Part shown: piece after piece, positions 5,029-8,373 of the stretch
Layout of the letters: each line of letters opens with the position of its first letter
Position numbering within the stretch: position 1 is the stretch's first letter
Notes under the pieces: generated by a model
Seen by the model: the letters and a program-made list of their open reading frames with translations, nothing else
The model's database searches: none
What the model was told of the DNA's origin: nothing
Assembly: GCA_030834835.1 (NCBI GenBank)
Contig: JAUQXD010001278.1
Location: 1 to 8,373, forward strand
Source: Thermoflexales bacterium
GTDB taxonomy: Bacteria > Chloroflexota > Anaerolineae > Fen-1058
Direction of reading: 5' to 3'
Length of the DNA: 8,373 bases
Program-made: the position numbers and the translations under genes

Positions 5029-8000
5029 ATTTGGCGGCGGGCAGCCAGATGATGAAGGCGGCGCCGCTTCCGCTGGTCGCCGGCTCACTGTCCACCGTAA
5101 TTCGCCCGTTCATCTTGCCGATAATGGTTTGACTGATGGATAAACCCAGTCCTGTGCCGGGCACGGTGTAATCGCCGGCCGCTTCGCCGCGATAGAAGCG
5201 CTCGAAGAGATGGGGCAGGTCTTTGGCGGAGATGCCGGGGCCGGTATCTTGAACCGTCAGAGTGATCCAGTTGCTGTTAGCCTGTGATTGCTGGCGGGTG
5301 ATCACGGTCACGTGGCCGCCGGCGGGCGTGTAGGCCAACGCATTCGACATCAGACGTGAGGCTGCCTGAAACACCAGGCTGGAATCGCCGAGCGCAGGCG
5401 GCAGATCGGGCTGTAGATCAGCCGTCAGGGTCAGGCCGCGCTGTTGCGCCAGTGGTTTTTGATCGTTCAGCAGATCGGTCGCCACGCGATTGAGATCGCA
5501 CGGGCGCAGGTTGAGCGTAAGGTTGGGCATGTCCAGCTGCGACACTTCCAGCAGGTCTTCGATGAGTTCCTGCAGCCGCACCGTCTGCGCGCTGAGTGTG
5601 GCCATATACTTCGGACGCTTCTCCGCTTTGCCGGTTTCCAGCAGTTCCAGATAGATCTTGATATTGGTCAGCGGCGTGCGCAGTTCGTGGCTGATGCGCG
5701 AGATGAACTGGTCCTTCAAGTGATCGAGTTGGGTCAGTTGCTCGTTGGCCGCGCTGAGCTCACGCGTGCGCTGGCGGACGCGCTCTTCCAGTTCTTCGGC
5801 ATGACGCTGGATACTGGCGTGCAGCTGTGCGTTGTGTATCGCCAGCGCGATTTGATCGGCGAAGGTTGTCAGCCGCTCCGTATGCCGCGCGGAGAAGAAC
5901 CCCGGCTCTGCGCTGTACAGACCCATAAAGCCCAGCAGTTCGGCATGCACGCGGATGGGCACACCGGCGTAACTGGCGATCCATTCGTCGCCGGGCTGCA
6001 CGCGCCAGAGTGGATTGTCGCGCGTGTGCTCCAGAATAAGCGGTTCGCCTGTGTCGCGCATGATGCACAGATTAGCGGTGGCGTTAATGTCAAAGTGCCC
6101 GGCGCCGATGGTGTCGGGGCGGCAGCGCCCGCGCACCCGGACCACGCTGGCGTGGTCGCCGTGAACCAGCATGATGTCGGCCCCGTCACCGGGCACGACG
6201 CGCTCGACCATATTCAACACTTCGGTGAGCACGTCGTCGGGATTCAGGCTGTGGCTCAGGGCGGCGGCGGTGTCGCGCAGGGCCTCGGCCAGCTGGCGCG
6301 CGTCATGCTCGGCCTCAAACAGGCGCGCGTTTTCAATGGCGGCAGCGGCCTGGGCGGCAAAGGCCATGAGGCGCCGGGCATGTTCGGTTGTGAAGAAGTT
6401 CGGTTGATCGCTGTCAAGGTTGAAGATCCCCAGGGTTTGATCGCGCAGGACGATGGGCGCGCCCAGGTACGATCGGGTCCAGGCGGTCTCCGGCGTGATC
6501 ACCCAGTCGGGCGCGGTGTGCGCATCATCGATGATGACGGGCTGGCGCGTGTCAATCATGCGGCGCAAATTGGACAATGAGAGTGGCACGCTGAAGCTCA
6601 GCACCTGCTCGGCAAAATCAGGACTGATCTGGCCGTAGCCGCGAGCGCGGACGACGCGTGCCATGCCGGCAGCTTCGTCGATGAGCATGACGTTGGCGGT
6701 GGTGTGCGGCACGACGCGGCCGATGGTCGTGAGCATTTGATCGAGAATGGTGCTGAAGTCCAGCGAGCTGTTGAGCAGGACGGCGACTTCGCGCAGGCTG
6801 TCGGCCAGTTCGCGCTGGTCGCGTTCGGCTCGTTCGGTTTGTTTGTGATCGGTGATGTCGCTGAGGACGCCAAAGACCGCCCGCTGCGCCGCGTCGTATT
6901 CGGCGATGGAGTGGATGTCGCGCAGTTGTCCGTCGACGGGCCGGCGAATGCGAAATTTGAGGTCGTAGGGCTGGCCGTGTTCGATCAGGTTGGTGAGGGC
7001 GGCGTCGAGGAGCGGCCGATATTCCGGCAGTGGAATCGACTGGGCGGCCGCGATCGACCACTCATCGCCTTGCAGGCCGTAGATGAGCCGCGCCCCGGCC
7101 GACGCGCGGACTCTGTCTTCGGCGAGTCTGAATTCCCAGTTGCCAAAGCGGGCCACGCTTTCAGCCCGTCGCAGGCGGGCCTCGCTCTCGCGCAGGGCGT
7201 TCTCGGCGCGCAGACGCGCGGTGACATCCCAGAACATGCCCTGAATGCCGGTGATTTCACCGGTGGCCGATCGGATGGGGACTTTGATCACTTCCACATA
7301 AATGTGTTCCCCGCTCGACGGCAACAGGTGATCCTCGATCGTGGTGAAGGGTTCGCCGGTGTCCAGGATGCGTTGATCGTCGGCGCGGTATTTGGCGGCC
7401 AGTTCCAGCGGATAGAAGTCGTAGGCGCTTTTGCCCAGACAGTCGGCCAGTGATACGCCCAGCGAGGCCAGCGTGGCGCGATTGGCAAAGGTCACCCGGC
7501 CGGCTCGATCGACGCGATATAGATTCTGGGGCAACGCATTGATCAGGTCGGCGTGCAGCTGCTGCGCGTCACGCAGCGCGGTCTCAGCCCGCTGGCGCGC
7601 GGTAATGTCCCAGAAGGAAATCTGTATGCCGGTGATTTTTCCCGTTCCATCATAAATCGGCGTCTTGTAGCTGTGGATGACGGTGGGTTCACCACCAAGG
7701 ACGGCGCGCTCTTCGATGAACTCTCGGGCTTGCCCGCTGTCTATTACGGATCGATCGTCGCGCCGATATTTCTCGGCCAATTCCGGCGGGTGCAGACTAA
7801 AATCGGTGCGGCCAATGAGGTCAGCCGGCGAGCAATTTGAGGCTTCCAGAAACCGCCGATTGGCAAAGGTAAAGCGTCCCGCCAGATCCTTGCGGCAGAT
7901 GCTCAGGGGCGACACTTCGACGAGTGACTGATAGAGCGATTCGCTCTCGCGCAGCGCCTCCTCCGCTCGCGTGCGATCGGTGATGTCGCGCGCGCTCAGC

Positions 8001-8373
8001 ACCGCGCCGATGATGCGGCCCGCGCCGTCGCGCGCGGGTGTGCCCACCGCTTCCAGCGGCACAGAGTGACCGTCGGCGTGCTGATAGCGCAGTTCCGTGC
8101 GGCCCGTCTGGCCCGCGCGCAGCGCGCGCAGGGCGATGCGGATCACGCGAAAGAGATCGTCGGGATGAATGTGATCAAACATCGTCCGGCCTACGATCTC
8201 CGACGGGTCATAGCCGGCCATGGCTGTGACGGACGGGCTGATGTATTGATAGACGCCGTTCAGATCGGTCAGGCCCACTACGTCCCGCATGTTGTCGGTG
8301 ATGTGGCGCAGGCGCGTCTCGTGGAGTGTGGCCTCGCTGTCGGCTGCGGCCCGCTGGAAGGCCGCTTTCGCAG
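5027..8373 (-). CDS. multi-PAS/GAF sensor histidine kinase, 5' end outside window
   Basis: The frame stays open to the right edge: 27 further codons precede the Met at 8288-8290 and read into the helix that leads the first PAS domain, so that Met is internal and the true start lies beyond 8373. Numbering from it (1087 residues): PAS1 about 1-105, PAS2 119-231, PAS3 245-357, PAS4 375-482, GAF1 505-657, GAF2 680-825, a coiled-coil signalling helix 828-860, HisKA with phospho-acceptor H868 in ISHELRTPL, then HATPase_c with N983 (N box), D1015 in DTGPG, the FERF motif about 1029-1032, and GTGLGL 1045-1050. All key kinase residues are present, so it should be active. PAS2 and PAS3 are a clear internal duplication, and the GAFs resemble each other. 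No membrane segment or receiver domain is visible; the part seen is cytoplasmic. Ligands are unknown (PAS: heme, flavin or small molecules; GAF: nucleotides or others). No response regulator gene is in the window. It converges on the redox operon, so co-regulation is only speculation. Confidence 0.92.
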   Translation of the reverse strand, partial: AKAAFQRAAADSEATLHETRLRHITDNMRDVVGLTDLNGVYQYISPSVTAMAGYDPSEIVGRTMFDHIHPDDLFRVIRIALRALRAGQTGRTELRYQHADGHSVPLEAVGTPARDGAGRIIGAVLSARDITDRTRAEEALRESESLYQSLVEVSPLSICRKDLAGRFTFANRRFLEASNCSPADLIGRTDFSLHPPELAEKYRRDDRSVIDSGQAREFIEERAVLGGEPTVIHSYKTPIYDGTGKITGIQISFWDITARQRAETALRDAQQLHADLINALPQNLYRVDRAGRVTFANRATLASLGVSLADCLGKSAYDFYPLELAAKYRADDQRILDTGEPFTTIEDHLLPSSGEHIYVEVIKVPIRSATGEITGIQGMFWDVTARLRAENALRESEARLRRAESVARFGNWEFRLAEDRVRASAGARLIYGLQGDEWSIAAAQSIPLPEYRPLLDAALTNLIEHGQPYDLKFRIRRPVDGQLRDIHSIAEYDAAQRAVFGVLSDITDHKQTERAERDQRELADSLREVAVLLNSSLDFSTILDQMLTTIGRVVPHTTANVMLIDEAAGMARVVRARGYGQISPDFAEQVLSFSVPLSLSNLRRMIDTRQPVIIDDAHTAPDWVITPETAWTRSYLGAPIVLRDQTLGIFNLDSDQPNFFTTEHARRLMAFAAQAAAAIENARLFEAEHDARQLAEALRDTAAALSHSLNPDDVLTEVLNMVERVVPGDGADIMLVHGDHASVVRVRGRCRPDTIGAGHFDINATANLCIMRDTGEPLILEHTRDNPLWRVQPGDEWIASYAGVPIRVHAELLGFMGLYSAEPGFFSARHTERLTTFADQIALAIHNAQLHASIQRHAEELEERVRQRTRELSAANEQLTQLDHLKDQFISRISHELRTPLTNIKIYLELLETGKAEKRPKYMATLSAQTVRLQELIEDLLEVSQLDMPNLTLNLRPCDLNRVATDLLNDQKPLAQQRGLTLTADLQPDLPPALGDSSLVFQAASRLMSNALAYTPAGGHVTVITRQQSQANSNWITLTVQDTGPGISAKDLPHLFERFYRGEAAGDYTVPGTGLGLSISQTIIGKMNGRITVDSEPATSGSGAAFIIWLPAAK

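Noticed and set aside
5444..6580. Long + strand open frame (378 codons) opposite the histidine kinase
   Set aside because: The - strand encodes clear GAF, HisKA and related domains over the same bases. The + strand translation shows no recognisable motifs and reflects third-position GC bias.
6704..7453. Second + strand open frame (249 codons) opposite the kinase
   Set aside because: It lies antisense to the PAS3/PAS4/GAF1 region, has no motif or ribosome site, and looks like a GC-bias shadow.

Overview
This is a GC-rich bacterial window with five protein-coding genes: four on the + strand, and one long gene on the - strand converging on them. There are no rRNA or tRNA genes, insertion sequences or CRISPR arrays. 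The style of the multi-PAS/GAF histidine kinase, the beta-rich secreted domain at the left edge and the multiheme cytochrome suggest an environmental Chloroflexota-like bacterium. That placement is an impression from protein style, not a proven assignment.

Layout. Positions 1-687 hold the 3' end of a secreted or surface beta-sandwich protein. After a 163-nt gap with a possible promoter, an apparent redox operon runs from 851 to 4973. It encodes a small 2[4Fe-4S] ferredoxin (851-1114), a FAD/NAD(P) oxidoreductase (1135-2460), a five-helix membrane protein with two H-x13-H heme-b ligand pairs (2441-3220) and a membrane-anchored cytochrome c with 21 CxxCH motifs (3339-4973). The first three genes are tightly packed (20-nt gap, then 20-nt overlap). 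The fourth follows a 118-nt spacer that holds a large structured inverted repeat. A rho-independent terminator at about 4997-5028 closes the operon. Positions 5027-8373 (-) hold most of a sensor histidine kinase (4 PAS, 2 GAF, HisKA, HATPase_c) whose start lies beyond the right edge.

How the genes may work together (inference). The ferredoxin and flavoprotein would collect electrons in the cytoplasm. The di-heme b protein would carry them across the membrane, with predicted topology placing one heme near each face. The 21-heme cytochrome would store them or pass them on outside. This is a plausible complete electron conduit, and I do not recognise it as a named system. The most notable sequence details are the three-heme modules of the cytochrome, each with exactly three extra histidines, and the intergenic repeat that can fold either as one long hairpin or as two small hairpins with mutually complementary loops.
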